A DNA stretch of 64,000 bases, from contig NZ_CAKKMV010000012.1 of NCBI RefSeq assembly GCF_918697865.1, positions 124,001 to 188,000 of the forward strand. The letters are read 5' to 3'. The DNA is from Massilia sp. Bi118 (GTDB lineage: Bacteria > Pseudomonadota > Gammaproteobacteria > Burkholderiales > Burkholderiaceae_D). The notes under the pieces are model-generated. The model was not told the DNA's origin and ran no database searches. It saw nothing but the letters and a program-made list of their open reading frames with translations. Below are positions 8,467-17,300 of this stretch, one piece after another; positions within the stretch are counted from its first letter, which is position 1, and each line of letters starts with the position of its first letter. The translations under genes were made by a program, and so were the position numbers.

Positions 8467-9858
8467 ATGTCCACGTTTACCAAGCTGCATACTGTCGTCG
8501 TCACCCTGGGCCTGCTGATCTGCCAGGGCGCAGTGGCGCAAGCGGCGCCGGCCGAGCCGGTCTATTCGCCGGCAGCGCTGCAGCAGGATTTTCGCTTCCT
8601 GCGCGAAGAAATCGACAGGGTCCACCCCGACCCCGGTCTGTTCACCAGCCGCGAAACGCTGCGCAAGGCCTACGACAGGCTCGAGGCGCAGCTTCGGCAG
8701 CCAATGACACGTGACCAGGCGTGGCGCGCGTTTGCCACGCTCAACCCGCTGTTCGCCGATGCCCATATGTTCGTGCTGCAACCGGACTGGAAAGCGCTTG
8801 CCCGGGCACACCTGGCCGCGGGCGGCGTGCTGTTCCCCTTCGAAGTGCAGGTGTCGGAGAGCGGCGAGATCGCCATCCGCGCGGAACTCGACGGCAGTCC
8901 CAGCGCGCTGGCCGGCATGCGCATCGAACAGATCAACGGCGTGCCCGCCGCGCGCGTCGCGCACGAGCTGCTTGCGTTGACGGCGGGCGATACGCCGGCG
9001 CTGCGGGCGAACGTCCTGTCGCGCCGCACCTGGTTCGAATACTGGCGGACCTATGGCGCGCCGCGCCAGTTCGACCTGGTGGTCGCCAAACCCGGCGGAC
9101 CCGCCCACATCCGCGTTGCGGGCAGCCACAAGACGCCGGCCGTGCTGGACACGGACGGGCCTGGCGGCTTCAACAAGACCTTCCGCCTCGAACTCCTGCC
9201 GGAAAACGCAGCGCTGCTGACGATCAACCATTTCTTCTGGCCGGACAAGCAGGCATTCAAGGACTTTGCCCGCGATGCGTTCACCAGGATACGTGATGCG
9301 AAGGTCAGGACCCTGATCATCGACGTCCGCGAAAATCCCGGCGGCGACGACGACATGTGGAAAGACGGTGTCCTGGCTTACATTGCCGACAAGCCCTTCC
9401 GCAATGGCTCCAGCTACGTCAAGAAAGTCATCGCAGGGCGTGCGAGCGGCACCGAAAAAGTCGGCGACGTCGCGCATGGCTTCGTCGATAGCTGGGTCGA
9501 GCCCAACCCGGGCAATCCGCTGCATTTTTCGGGCAAAACCTATGTGCTGGTCGGCCGCATGACCTACTCGTCGGCCGTTCTGTTCAGTAATGTCGTGCAG
9601 GACTTCGGCTTCGCCCGGTTGGCCGGCGCGGGAGGGTATGCGCACACCCGCCAGACCGGCGGCGTCCAGAACATCGAGCTGCCGAACACGCATCTGCTCC
9701 TCACCATTCCGCGTTTCGTGCTCGACCGTCCTTCGGGCGAGCGCGAGCCTGCGCTGATCCATCCGGACATCGTTTTGCCGGACAGCCCGTTCGACCGCAT
9801 GGTGACCGTGAAGGCCCTGCTCGAACATGTGCGCCGGACACAGGAGCCATCCGCATGA
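8467..9858 (+). CDS. Secreted S41 family peptidase-like protein
   Basis: 463 residues with a signal peptide (MSTFTKLHTVVVTLGLLICQ, ending near AQAAPA). The C-terminal half has the tail-specific protease/S41 fold: TLIIDVRENPGGDDDMW is the conserved strand-turn (D-x-R-x-N-x-G-G), and YVLVGRMTYSSAVLFSNVVQD holds the nucleophile-type Ser. A PDZ-like region (residues about 130-165, SPSALAGMRIEQINGVPAAR) precedes it. It is divergent from the LysR gene and shares a 4-base ATGA overlap with the PPOX gene, so these two form an operon. The substrate is unknown. Confidence 0.85.
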   Translation: MSTFTKLHTVVVTLGLLICQGAVAQAAPAEPVYSPAALQQDFRFLREEIDRVHPDPGLFTSRETLRKAYDRLEAQLRQPMTRDQAWRAFATLNPLFADAHMFVLQPDWKALARAHLAAGGVLFPFEVQVSESGEIAIRAELDGSPSALAGMRIEQINGVPAARVAHELLALTAGDTPALRANVLSRRTWFEYWRTYGAPRQFDLVVAKPGGPAHIRVAGSHKTPAVLDTDGPGGFNKTFRLELLPENAALLTINHFFWPDKQAFKDFARDAFTRIRDAKVRTLIIDVRENPGGDDDMWKDGVLAYIADKPFRNGSSYVKKVIAGRASGTEKVGDVAHGFVDSWVEPNPGNPLHFSGKTYVLVGRMTYSSAVLFSNVVQDFGFARLAGAGGYAHTRQTGGVQNIELPNTHLLLTIPRFVLDRPSGEREPALIHPDIVLPDSPFDRMVTVKALLEHVRRTQEPSA

Positions 9859-10466
9859 GCACGGCCATCACCTCCCTGGCGGCGCTGCGCGCACTCTACC
9901 CGGAGCCCGCGGGCCGCGCCGTGCTCAAGCAACTGGACCATCTGGATGCGCACTGCGCCCGCTTCGTCGCGCTGTCGCCTTTCGTGGTGCTGGCCACCAG
10001 CGATGCCGAGGGCAGGGCGGATGCTTCGCCGCGCGGCGGATTGCCGGGCTTCGTGAAGCTCGCGGATGCACGCACGCTGCTGCTTCCGGACGCGCCGGGT
10101 AACAACCGGCTCGACTCGCTGGAAAACATCATCGGCACCGGGCGAGCCGGCCTGCTCTTCATGATCCCGGGTATCAATGAGACCTTGCGCGTGAACGGCA
10201 AGGCGGTGCTGTCGCTCGATCCTGCCGATATCGCGGCGTGCGCGGACGAGCGCCGGGCGCCCGCTCTGGTGATCAGGCTGAGCGTCGAGGAAGCTTTTCT
10301 GCACTGCGCGAAAGCCTTCATGCGCTCCGGGCTGTGGAAGCCGCAGAGCCAGGTGGCGCGCGATGCGCTGCCGAGCATGGGCCGCATGATGGCCGACCAG
10401 ACCAGCATGGCCGGACCGGTCGAGACGCAGGAAGAGACGGAGCGGCGTTACGCGGCTTCCTTGTAG
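9855..10466 (+). CDS. Pyridoxamine 5'-phosphate oxidase-like (FMN-binding split-barrel) protein
   Basis: 203 residues. The pattern FVVLATSDAEGRADASPRGG followed by LLLPDAPGNNRLDSLENI and GLLFMIPGINETLRVNGKA is that of the FMN-dependent PPOX family (MSMEG_1061-type), flavin or F420 split-barrel redox enzymes of largely unknown substrate. The C-terminal segment ending in ALPSMGRMMADQ is also family-typical. Start ATG overlaps the stop of the S41 gene. Its 3' end overlaps the converging dioxygenase gene by 19 bases. Confidence 0.88.
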   Translation: MSTAITSLAALRALYPEPAGRAVLKQLDHLDAHCARFVALSPFVVLATSDAEGRADASPRGGLPGFVKLADARTLLLPDAPGNNRLDSLENIIGTGRAGLLFMIPGINETLRVNGKAVLSLDPADIAACADERRAPALVIRLSVEEAFLHCAKAFMRSGLWKPQSQVARDALPSMGRMMADQTSMAGPVETQEETERRYAASL

Positions 10467-11275
10467 GCGGCATCGCCGAACCTGAAACTCGACACCGTCA
10501 GCGCCCCGAAGAAGCTGTCCTCGTGATACACGCAGGCGGCCTGCTCCTGCTCGGCCGCGCCCAGCGCCACCCACAGCGGCACCAGGTGATCCTCGCGCGG
10601 ATGCGCATGGCGCGCGTAGGGCGCTTCGCTCCAGCCGAGCAGCGCCTGTTCGCGGTCGATCGGAGATAATTCCAGCAGCACGTGCTGCAGCCAGGTGTCG
10701 AAGGCGTGCGAGGCGAGGGCGCCGCCGGGGCCGAACTGGCGCAGGTTGTGGAAGGACAGGCCGCTGCCGACGATCAGCACGCCCTCGTCGCGCAGTGGCG
10801 CCAGCGCGCGGCCGGCGGCCAGGTGCACGGCCGGATCGTAGCCGCGGCGGATCGACAACTGCACCACCGGCATGTCGGCTTCCGGGTAGACCGGCTGCAG
10901 CATCGAAAAGGTGCCGTGGTCGAAGCCGCGTTCCGGGTCGATGCTGGCCGGGTGGCCGGCGGCATTCAATAGCGCCGCGACCCGTGCGGCCAGCTGCGGT
11001 TCGCCCGGCGCCGGGTACTGGATCTGGTAGGTGTGCGGCGGGAAGCCGCCATAGTCGTAGATCATGCCGGGCGCCGGGTTGCCCGACACCGTGAATTGAT
11101 CGGTCTCCCAGTGGCTGCTCACCACCAGGATCGCCTTCGGGCGGCTGCCGACCTGGCGCTTGATGTCGACCAGCGAGGCTTCGAGCTTGTCGTAGGCGTT
11201 GCCGTACTGGGCCTTCATCCAGGGCCAGGGGCCGCCGCCGTGGGAGACGAAGTAGGTGGGTAGGCGGGTGGGCAT
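10448..11275 (-). CDS. DODA-type extradiol aromatic ring-opening dioxygenase
   Basis: 275 residues, the family size. LigB-superfamily enzyme related to YgiD / 4,5-DOPA dioxygenase, a non-haem iron or zinc protein acting on catechols. Visible: TYFVSHGGGPWPW (first metal His), the SSHWETD motif, YDYGGFPPHTYQIQYPAPG and RGFDHGTFSMLQPVYPEADM with a conserved His, and GSGLSFHNLRQF. The start ATG lies after AAGGAG with good spacing; an upstream in-frame extension would be a translated REP repeat and is rejected. Confidence 0.92.
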   Translation of the reverse strand: MPTRLPTYFVSHGGGPWPWMKAQYGNAYDKLEASLVDIKRQVGSRPKAILVVSSHWETDQFTVSGNPAPGMIYDYGGFPPHTYQIQYPAPGEPQLAARVAALLNAAGHPASIDPERGFDHGTFSMLQPVYPEADMPVVQLSIRRGYDPAVHLAAGRALAPLRDEGVLIVGSGLSFHNLRQFGPGGALASHAFDTWLQHVLLELSPIDREQALLGWSEAPYARHAHPREDHLVPLWVALGAAEQEQAACVYHEDSFFGALTVSSFRFGDAAYKEAA

Positions 11276-11320
11276 GGCGGCTCCTTGATACAGATGATGA
11301 AGAGGCCATGGTAGCGCAGC

Positions 11321-11408
11321 CGTCGTTCCCGCGCAGGCGGGAACCCAAGTTTGCACGCGTATCGTCAGCTCAAGCAGAACTTGGGTCCCCGCCTGCGCGG
11401 GGACGACG
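11321..11408. repeat. REP-type paired palindrome, copy 1
   Basis: An 88-bp element made of two inverted REP-like hairpins: CGTCGTTCCCGCGCAGGCGG at the left end and its near-complement CCCCGCCTGCGCGGGGACGA at the right. Between them AACCCAAGTTT and AACTTGGGT also pair. A second copy of exactly the same length is at 29663-29750. It lies in the short gap between a dioxygenase gene and a membrane-protein gene. Such pairs are typical REPIN/BIME elements moved by RAYT transposases. Confidence 0.85.
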
Positions 11409-11437
11409 GCGAAATATGCGCGAAGACGACGAGCTAT

Positions 11438-12370
11438 CTACTGCGGCCTGGCCCGCACCAGCGCCATCATCGCAAACAGCCGCGCACTGCGCATCCACCC
11501 CAGCACCAGCACCGCCAGCTGGGTCAGCAGGAAGGCTGCCGCCGTACCGCCGGCGCCGATTGCAGGAACATGCAGGCGCGCCAGCGCCAGCAGGGCGGCG
11601 ATGACAAGGCCGGCGCCGGTGACGATCACGTACACGCCCAGCAGCGTGAGCGGACGGCGGATCATCAGGCGTACGCCGCCCCACCAGGCCACGATGGCCG
11701 AGCGGCGCCGGCGTTCGTTGGCGAGCAGGGCGCGGCCGGCGTCGATCGTCGCGTGGACCAGCACGAAGGCCAGTGCGGTCACCGCCAGTGCGATATGCGA
11801 GGCCCGTTCGGCGTCGCTTTCCAGGATCGCGCTCTCGGCGCTTTTGCCGGCTACCTTGAAGGCGACGCCGGCGACGATGCCGACGACGAGCAGCGGGAAC
11901 GCGCTCCACACCAGCATGCGGAACATGCGTGCGTATTCCTGGGCGCCGCCGGCCAGCAGGTCGATGAAGCCGGGCCGTTTGGCGGCGCGCGCGGCGTGGA
12001 TCGTCATCCCGGCCAGCAGCGGCGACAGCAGCAGGGTCAGCGCCAGCGCGACAATGCCGCCGCTGCCGATGGCCGCGCCGAAGCGGTCGCGCGCGCTGCC
12101 GATCAGGTCGGCGATGGCGAGCATGTCGAGCTTCTGGGCCAGCTGTGGCGCGTGCACCGAATGGTCGAGGCTTGCGCCCAGCATCTGCCACACCGGCAGG
12201 CTGGCGACGAGGGTCGGCAGCAGGAGCAGCACGGTCCACCACAGCATCAGGCGCCACTGCAGCGCGGCGCGCATGGCGCCAAACAGCGGACGCAGGCCAT
12301 GGCGGCGGCGCACGCCCGCGTTCTGCGGCGCCAGGGAAGGGGAGTCGAGGGTCTGGTCGGTGCTCATCAT
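11438..12370 (-). CDS. Multi-pass membrane protein of unknown function
   Basis: 310 residues with about six hydrophobic segments (around LMLWWTVLLLLPTLVASLP, GGIVALALTLLLSPLLAGM, LLVVGIVAGVAF, IALAVTALAFVLV, LLGVYVIVTGAGLVIAALLAL and AAAFLLTQLAVLVL). No family is recognised. The start ATG overlaps the stop of the M1 peptidase gene by four bases, so the two are translated together and may act together at the cell envelope. A second ATG three bases on is an equally good start. Confidence 0.85.
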   Translation of the reverse strand: MMSTDQTLDSPSLAPQNAGVRRRHGLRPLFGAMRAALQWRLMLWWTVLLLLPTLVASLPVWQMLGASLDHSVHAPQLAQKLDMLAIADLIGSARDRFGAAIGSGGIVALALTLLLSPLLAGMTIHAARAAKRPGFIDLLAGGAQEYARMFRMLVWSAFPLLVVGIVAGVAFKVAGKSAESAILESDAERASHIALAVTALAFVLVHATIDAGRALLANERRRRSAIVAWWGGVRLMIRRPLTLLGVYVIVTGAGLVIAALLALARLHVPAIGAGGTAAAFLLTQLAVLVLGWMRSARLFAMMALVRARPQ

Positions 12371-14604
12371 ACGGTCGCGATCAGGGTGAGGAGGTATTCG
12401 ATGAAGGCGGAAGCATCCATGCCCCAGCGGCGCGAGGCGCTGGCGTCGGCCTTGATGGTGCGGCTGTCATCGAGCTTGTTGACGTCGAGGTAGTGCAGGC
12501 GCTGCGGGTCGAGTTCGGCCGAGACGGCCTTGGCCGGTTTGGTCCAGCTGAACTTGTGCCAGCTCTCGCTGGCGTCCCAGCGCACGTTCTCGACGCTGCC
12601 GTCGGCGAATTTCACGGTCAGCAGCTGCGGCACCGCGGCGCCGTAGCGGCGCACCAGCACTTCGGTGCGGAAGGGGTAGGGACCGGTGCCTTCCTTGGCT
12701 TTCGGGTTCGCCTTCTTCCAGGCTTCGCGCTCCTTCTCGACGCGCTTGTCGATATCGTCCTGCTTGTCCTCGACCCAGTTGCTGCCGGCCTGGCGCGTGC
12801 CCGGCAGCGGCAGCTGTTCGCGGCTGGTGAGTTCGGCGACGCGGTCGTCGACCCTGGTCACCGCATAGACCTGCTGGGCGAACACGGCTTCGACGGCGGC
12901 GCGCTGGCCGGTGACTTCGGCCAGGGTCTCGCGCAGGTCGGCGGTGCTCGGATGGCGGAACTTCCAGCGGCGGTAGTATTCCTTGAAGGCGCGCTCCATC
13001 GGCTCCTTGCCGACACGCGCTTCGAGGTCGCGCATCAGGGTCGCGGTGCGGCTGTAGACCGGGCCGATGTCCTGCAGGCGGTCGTAGGCGTTCTGGCCCG
13101 GCGCGTCGGCCGGGTCGTTGCGCGGGGTGCCGGTGCGCTCGGCCGCGAAGGCGTCGAAGCTCGGCGTGATGCCGATCTTGCGCATGAAAGGCGAGGCGGC
13201 GTGGATCTTCTGGCCGCGCTCGCGGATCATGCGCAGGTCCCAGTATTCGTTCAGGCCCTCGTCCAGCACCGGCTCTTCGAACTCGTTGTTGGCCAGCAGA
13301 CCGTAGAAGTAACCGTGGCCGAATTCGTGGATGGTGACGAAGTCCAGCATGTACTGGTTCATGAGGTCCGGCTCGACCCGGGCATAGCCTTCGGCGGTGA
13401 AGAATGTCGGGTACTCCATGCCGCCGGCTTCCTCGGCGTTGTGCGGCGGGATCACGACCGTCAGCGTTTTATAGGGATACGGTCCGAGCGTGTTCGAGAA
13501 ATAGGTCAGCGAATCCTTGGCCGCCTTCATCGCCGGCGCCGCGCTGGCCGCGTACTCGGGCGGGTAGAGCACGGTGACGGTGACGTTCGGGCTGCCCGGG
13601 CCGGTCCAGGTCTCGACCATCGGCCTGGCCGAGCGCTTGTCGGCGGTCCAGGCGAAGTCGTGGACGTCGCCCTGCACGTAGCGGTGGGTCAGCATGCCGT
13701 TCTTCTCGACCGGGGCGCCCTGCGGCTCGCCGGTGGCGCCGACCGTATACTCCTTCGGCGCGGTCAGGCGCACGTCGAAGCTGCCGAAATCGGCGTAGAA
13801 CTCGGAGTTCAGGTGCATCTCATGCGCATTCCAGCGCGGTGCGGTGGCGCCCCGTTCACCCGGCAGTTCCAGCACGCCGATCTTCGGGAACCACTGGCCG
13901 ACCAGGTGGAAGCTGCCGAAGTAGCCGGTGCGCGCCATCACCCGCGGCAGCTGGGTGTGGAAGTCGATGTCCAATAGGGTCGAGGCGCCCGGCGCCACGG
14001 CCGTGGGCAGGTCGAAGCGCACCACGGTGTGGTCGGTGGCAGGTCCGTTGTCCGGGTGGACGAAGGTCCAGGGCACGGTGGCATCGCCCTGGGTAACCGT
14101 GCGCAGGGCGATGTGGCCCCATTCGCCGGACCGGATGTCGACGCCGGAGCGGAAGGCGCCCTCGCGCAGGCGCTTCTCGGTGAAGAAGGTGCTGCCTTCG
14201 CCTTCGAATGCGTTCATGTACAGGTGCACGTAGACGCTCTTCACCGGCACGCTGCTGCGGTTGCGCCAGGTGAGCTTTTCGCGGCCCGTGACCGTGTGCT
14301 TGACCGGGTCGAGGGTGGCGTCGATGTCGTAGTGGACGACCCGGTCCGACAGCGTCGGCTCGAGGCCGGTGCGGGCGCCGCCCCAGGCGTTCGGTGCGCT
14401 TGGAACCAGGACCGCGGCGGCGTTCGGCGCCGCCAGCGCGATGCCGTCCAGTGAAGGCGCCGGCGCGGCAGCGGGCGCGGGCGCTGGCGCTGGCGCTGGC
14501 GCGCCGGCGTCCGGCCCGGCCAGCAGGTCGGCGGTGACCGCCACCCCCGCCGCCAGCAGGACCGCCGCTGCGCCCGTGCGCAGGAATGTGGAACCCAATC
14601 TCAT
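12367..14604 (-). CDS. M1 family zinc metallopeptidase, exported
   Basis: 745 residues. An N-terminal hydrophobic export segment is followed by an Ala/Pro-rich linker. The zinc site is complete: HEFGH (His426, Glu427, His430) and, 18 residues on, the third ligand Glu449 in LDEGLNEYW, giving the HEXXH-X18-E pattern of gluzincins. GGMEYP upstream corresponds to the GAMEN-type substrate loop. It probably trims peptides in the periplasm or at the inner membrane. The 3' end is coupled to a membrane-protein gene. No start alternative fits the signal better. Confidence 0.92.
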   Translation of the reverse strand: MRLGSTFLRTGAAAVLLAAGVAVTADLLAGPDAGAPAPAPAPAPAAAPAPSLDGIALAAPNAAAVLVPSAPNAWGGARTGLEPTLSDRVVHYDIDATLDPVKHTVTGREKLTWRNRSSVPVKSVYVHLYMNAFEGEGSTFFTEKRLREGAFRSGVDIRSGEWGHIALRTVTQGDATVPWTFVHPDNGPATDHTVVRFDLPTAVAPGASTLLDIDFHTQLPRVMARTGYFGSFHLVGQWFPKIGVLELPGERGATAPRWNAHEMHLNSEFYADFGSFDVRLTAPKEYTVGATGEPQGAPVEKNGMLTHRYVQGDVHDFAWTADKRSARPMVETWTGPGSPNVTVTVLYPPEYAASAAPAMKAAKDSLTYFSNTLGPYPYKTLTVVIPPHNAEEAGGMEYPTFFTAEGYARVEPDLMNQYMLDFVTIHEFGHGYFYGLLANNEFEEPVLDEGLNEYWDLRMIRERGQKIHAASPFMRKIGITPSFDAFAAERTGTPRNDPADAPGQNAYDRLQDIGPVYSRTATLMRDLEARVGKEPMERAFKEYYRRWKFRHPSTADLRETLAEVTGQRAAVEAVFAQQVYAVTRVDDRVAELTSREQLPLPGTRQAGSNWVEDKQDDIDKRVEKEREAWKKANPKAKEGTGPYPFRTEVLVRRYGAAVPQLLTVKFADGSVENVRWDASESWHKFSWTKPAKAVSAELDPQRLHYLDVNKLDDSRTIKADASASRRWGMDASAFIEYLLTLIATV

Positions 14605-14717
14605 CTAAGACCCCCAAAGTCTGAATTGCGTTTTATTAAGTTGCTTTTGTGCTCACACTATATTCGAAAATCACCCCGAATAGACCACCCGCTGCCAGAG
14701 ATGTTGCTTATTAGGTT

Positions 14718-14723
14718 TATAAT
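14718..14723 (+). promoter_or_regulatory. -10 box before the cobalamin riboswitch
   Basis: A perfect TATAAT immediately upstream of the riboswitch. No convincing -35 box is seen at 16-18 bases upstream (CCAGAG). The 100 bases before it are unusually AT-rich for this genome. Transcription would start about 5-8 bases on, just in front of the aptamer. Confidence 0.5.
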
Positions 14724-14727
14724 TTCG

Positions 14728-14938
14728 GGGTTCTGGTGCCCGCACGCGTCTTCCCTCGCGTGCAGTTAAACGGGAAACACGGAGCGCAGGCGCCCCCGGC
14801 GCCGCGCCAACGTGTGCTGCCCCCGCAACGGTAAACAAGCGCCATCGTCATGATGGCTGGCTGCTTCTGACACCACTGCGCGATGCGCGTAGGAAGGTGG
14901 AGCGGTCTGTCTTGCTAGCCCGGATACCGGCCAGACAG
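14728..14938 (+). promoter_or_regulatory. Cobalamin (AdoCbl) riboswitch
   Basis: The conserved blocks of the B12 aptamer appear in order: GGTTCTGGTGCC (P2-P3 region) at 14729, AAACGGGAAACACGG at 14768, the B12-box-like GCTGCCCCCGCAACGGTAA around 14818-14834, CACCACTGCGCGATGCGCGT with GGAAGGTGG around 14871-14900, and AGCCCGGATACCGGCC at about 14917-14932. It precedes a BtuB-like receptor gene, the classic target: bound cobalamin turns expression off. The expression platform is probably the C/G-rich hairpin region at 14940-15000 or the ribosome site; no clear U-run terminator is seen. Confidence 0.95.
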
Positions 14939-15024
14939 GGGGAAGCGGGTGTACTGCCGCGCTTCCGTATTGAGCCGGCATGCGGGGACGCGCGCCGGCC
15001 TAACGAACGACCAAAAATAATCCG

Positions 15025-16971
15025 ATGAATTCCAAAAAGCCGCTCGCGCTGGCCTGTGCCATTGCCATTACCCTTCCTTTTGCCGTCCACGCGGATGAAG
15101 CCCCGACCAGCACCGTCGTCATCACCGGTTCGCGCTTCCCCAGCGCCGAATCGCTGGAGCCGATCGGCGCTACCGTCATCACCCGAGACGAGATCCGCCA
15201 GGCCGGCGTGAACGACGTCAACGGCGCGATCCGCAAGATCGGCGGCGTGTTCGGGCGCCAGAGCCTGGACTCCTCGCCGGACTTCGCGCTCGACCTGCGC
15301 GGCTTCGGCACCAACGGCGCGCAGAACATGGTGATCCTGGTCGACGGCGTGCGCCTGAACGAGAACGAGCTGGCGAACTCGGTGCTGTCGACGATCCCGA
15401 TCGACACCGTGGAGCGCATCGAAATCGTCCGCGGCGGCAGCAGCGTGCTGTACGGCGAAGGTGCGACCGGCGGCGTGATCCAGATCGTCACGCGCAAGGA
15501 TGCGCGCCATGCCCGTGCGGGCACGCATGGCTCGGTATTCGCCGAGGCCGGCCAGTTCAAGGAGCGCGATGTGCGCGCTTCGCTGGCGCACGTGGCGGGG
15601 AATGTCAGTGCGGACCTCGCCCTGGCGCGCCAGGACAACGACAACTACCGCCGCAACAGCGCGTTCAAGCAGAACAGCGTGTCGGCAGGCGTGCAGGTGG
15701 CCTATGCGGGCGGCCGCGCCGGCGTACGCGTGGAAAGCGCGCGCCAGGATACGCGTCTGCCTGGCTCCCTGACCCTGGCCCAGTTCGAAGCCGATCCGCG
15801 CCAGAGCCAGACCCCGAACGATTTCGGCAAGCTGGATACGGACCGCGTCAACGCCTTTGCCGAATACCGCGTCGGCGAAGTCGACCTGGCGGCCGAGCTG
15901 TCGCACCGCGAGCGCGACGTCGACTCGAACTACTACTTCGGCTCCAGCGCCTCGGTGACGAAGTACAAAGGCCGCCAGAACCAGTTCTCGCCGCGCGCGC
16001 GCTGGCTGCATACGCTGGACGGCGGCATGCTGAACGAGCTGGTGACGGGCGTCGACGTGATCGACTGGCAGCGCAAGACGACGTCCGACTATTCGCTGGC
16101 CGACGCTAGCCAGAAATCGAAGGCCTTCTATGTGCGCGACGAGCTGCGCTTCGATCCGGCCCACGACGGCCGCATCGCGCTGGGCGCGCGCCGCGAGATC
16201 TTCGACAAGGACTACATCGACGCCATGGCCGGCGGTGTCGCGGACAATGGCTCGCAGGGCCAGAACGCCTGGGAGGCGCAGGGCAGCTACCGCGTGCTGC
16301 CGCAGGTGGAGCTGACGGCGCGGGCAGGGCAGAGCTACCGCGTGGCGAACGTCGACGAGAACAGCTTCCGTACCAGCCTGAGCCTGCTGAAGGTGCAGAC
16401 CTCGCACGACCTGGAATTCGGCGCCAGCTGGGGCGATGAGGCGCGGAAGCTGACGGCGCGCGTGTTCCGCCACAAGCTGGACAATGAGATCTTCTACGAC
16501 CCGACCGCCTTCGCCAACACCAACCTCGATCCGACGCGCCGCCAGGGTGTCGAAATCGACGCTGAAGCCCAGATCGCCGCCAGCTGGCGCGCCACCGCCC
16601 ACCTGCAGCACGTGAACGCCAAATTCACCGACGGCCCGAACGCCGGCCGCGAAATGGTGCTGGTGCCGAAGAACGTGCTCACTGCCCGCCTGAGCTGGCT
16701 GCCGGGCAATGGCCAGAGCGCAGACTTCGGCGCGCAATGGGTCGACCGCCAGCGTTACGGCAGCGACTTCGACAACCGCTGCGCCGCGACGATGCCGTCC
16801 TACGTCACTTTCGACGCTCGCTACGCGGTCAAGCTGGGCCCGTGGGAAGTCGCCGTGAACGGCCTCAACCTGGCCGACCGCCGCTACTACAGCTACGCCT
16901 ACGGCTGCCAGTCGGGCATCTACCCGAGCGACGGCCGCCAGCTGAAACTCTCGGCCCGCTACGACTTCTGA
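15025..16971 (+). CDS. btuB: TonB-dependent vitamin B12 receptor, BtuB-like
   Basis: 648 residues. Signal peptide (MNSKKPLALACAIAITLPFA, ending VHA), TonB-box-like TSTVVITG, a plug domain (about residues 40-150 with VNGAIRKIGGVFGRQ, NMVILVDGVRLNENEL, VERIEIVRGGSSVLYGEGATGG) and a 22-strand barrel ending in an aromatic residue (LKLSARYDF). Outer-membrane uptake of cobalamin driven by TonB-ExbB-ExbD is supported by the riboswitch upstream; the barrel itself would not tell B12 from other ligands. An exbB-exbD pair lies 11.5 kb downstream in this window. Confidence 0.92.
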   Translation: MNSKKPLALACAIAITLPFAVHADEAPTSTVVITGSRFPSAESLEPIGATVITRDEIRQAGVNDVNGAIRKIGGVFGRQSLDSSPDFALDLRGFGTNGAQNMVILVDGVRLNENELANSVLSTIPIDTVERIEIVRGGSSVLYGEGATGGVIQIVTRKDARHARAGTHGSVFAEAGQFKERDVRASLAHVAGNVSADLALARQDNDNYRRNSAFKQNSVSAGVQVAYAGGRAGVRVESARQDTRLPGSLTLAQFEADPRQSQTPNDFGKLDTDRVNAFAEYRVGEVDLAAELSHRERDVDSNYYFGSSASVTKYKGRQNQFSPRARWLHTLDGGMLNELVTGVDVIDWQRKTTSDYSLADASQKSKAFYVRDELRFDPAHDGRIALGARREIFDKDYIDAMAGGVADNGSQGQNAWEAQGSYRVLPQVELTARAGQSYRVANVDENSFRTSLSLLKVQTSHDLEFGASWGDEARKLTARVFRHKLDNEIFYDPTAFANTNLDPTRRQGVEIDAEAQIAASWRATAHLQHVNAKFTDGPNAGREMVLVPKNVLTARLSWLPGNGQSADFGAQWVDRQRYGSDFDNRCAATMPSYVTFDARYAVKLGPWEVAVNGLNLADRRYYSYAYGCQSGIYPSDGRQLKLSARYDF

Positions 16972-16980
16972 TAATTCGGT

Positions 16981-17184
16981 AATTCGGGGTCAGAGCGATT
17001 TTTAGCTTGAATTCGGGGTCAGAGCACTTTTTCGGTCACGCGTAAACCGCGCTCTGGCGGCCCCGCGGCGGCGGACATACGATGCGGAAGTCACGCTGCG
17101 TGATGCTTTCATTTCCCGCAGTCGATTGCCACAAAATGTGCTCTGACCCCGAATTTCAGAATAAATGTGCTCTGACCCCGAATT
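16981..17184. repeat. Remnant of a RAYT/REP-type element with doubled inverted ends
   Basis: The 16-18 bp motif AATTCGGGGTCAGAGCAC occurs at 16981-16996 (shortened) and 17010-17027, and inverted at 17138-17155 and 17167-17184. Both pairs have a 29-base offset, so the element is symmetric with two motifs at each end. About 110 bases of unrelated DNA remain in the middle, too short for a transposase. This motif is often seen flanking REP-associated tyrosine transposase genes in Burkholderiales. It fills most of the 329-base gap between btuB and the first dsbA-like gene; nothing else is seen there. Confidence 0.8.
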
Positions 17185-17300
17185 AAGGGGGTGGTGTAAC
17201 AAGCGGTAAGCAATGCAAAAAATAAGCCGGGGCTAAGGCTGGCGGGCGAAAAAGTGGTAATCTCGCGGTCGTTTGCTCAATCAATTCGAGAAGGATACTT

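Noticed and set aside
11276-11356. N-terminal extension of the dioxygenase and similar WVPACAGTT-type peptides
   Set aside because: They are translations of the REP repeat upstream of the real start.
14940-15024. A second riboswitch or sRNA between the B12 aptamer and btuB
   Set aside because: The stretch is the natural expression platform and leader of the same mRNA; no further conserved core was seen.
17002-17202. A 66-residue frame on the minus strand through the RAYT remnant
   Set aside because: It consists of the repeat ends (NSGSEHIYSEIRGQ-like) and a short random centre; no transposase motif.
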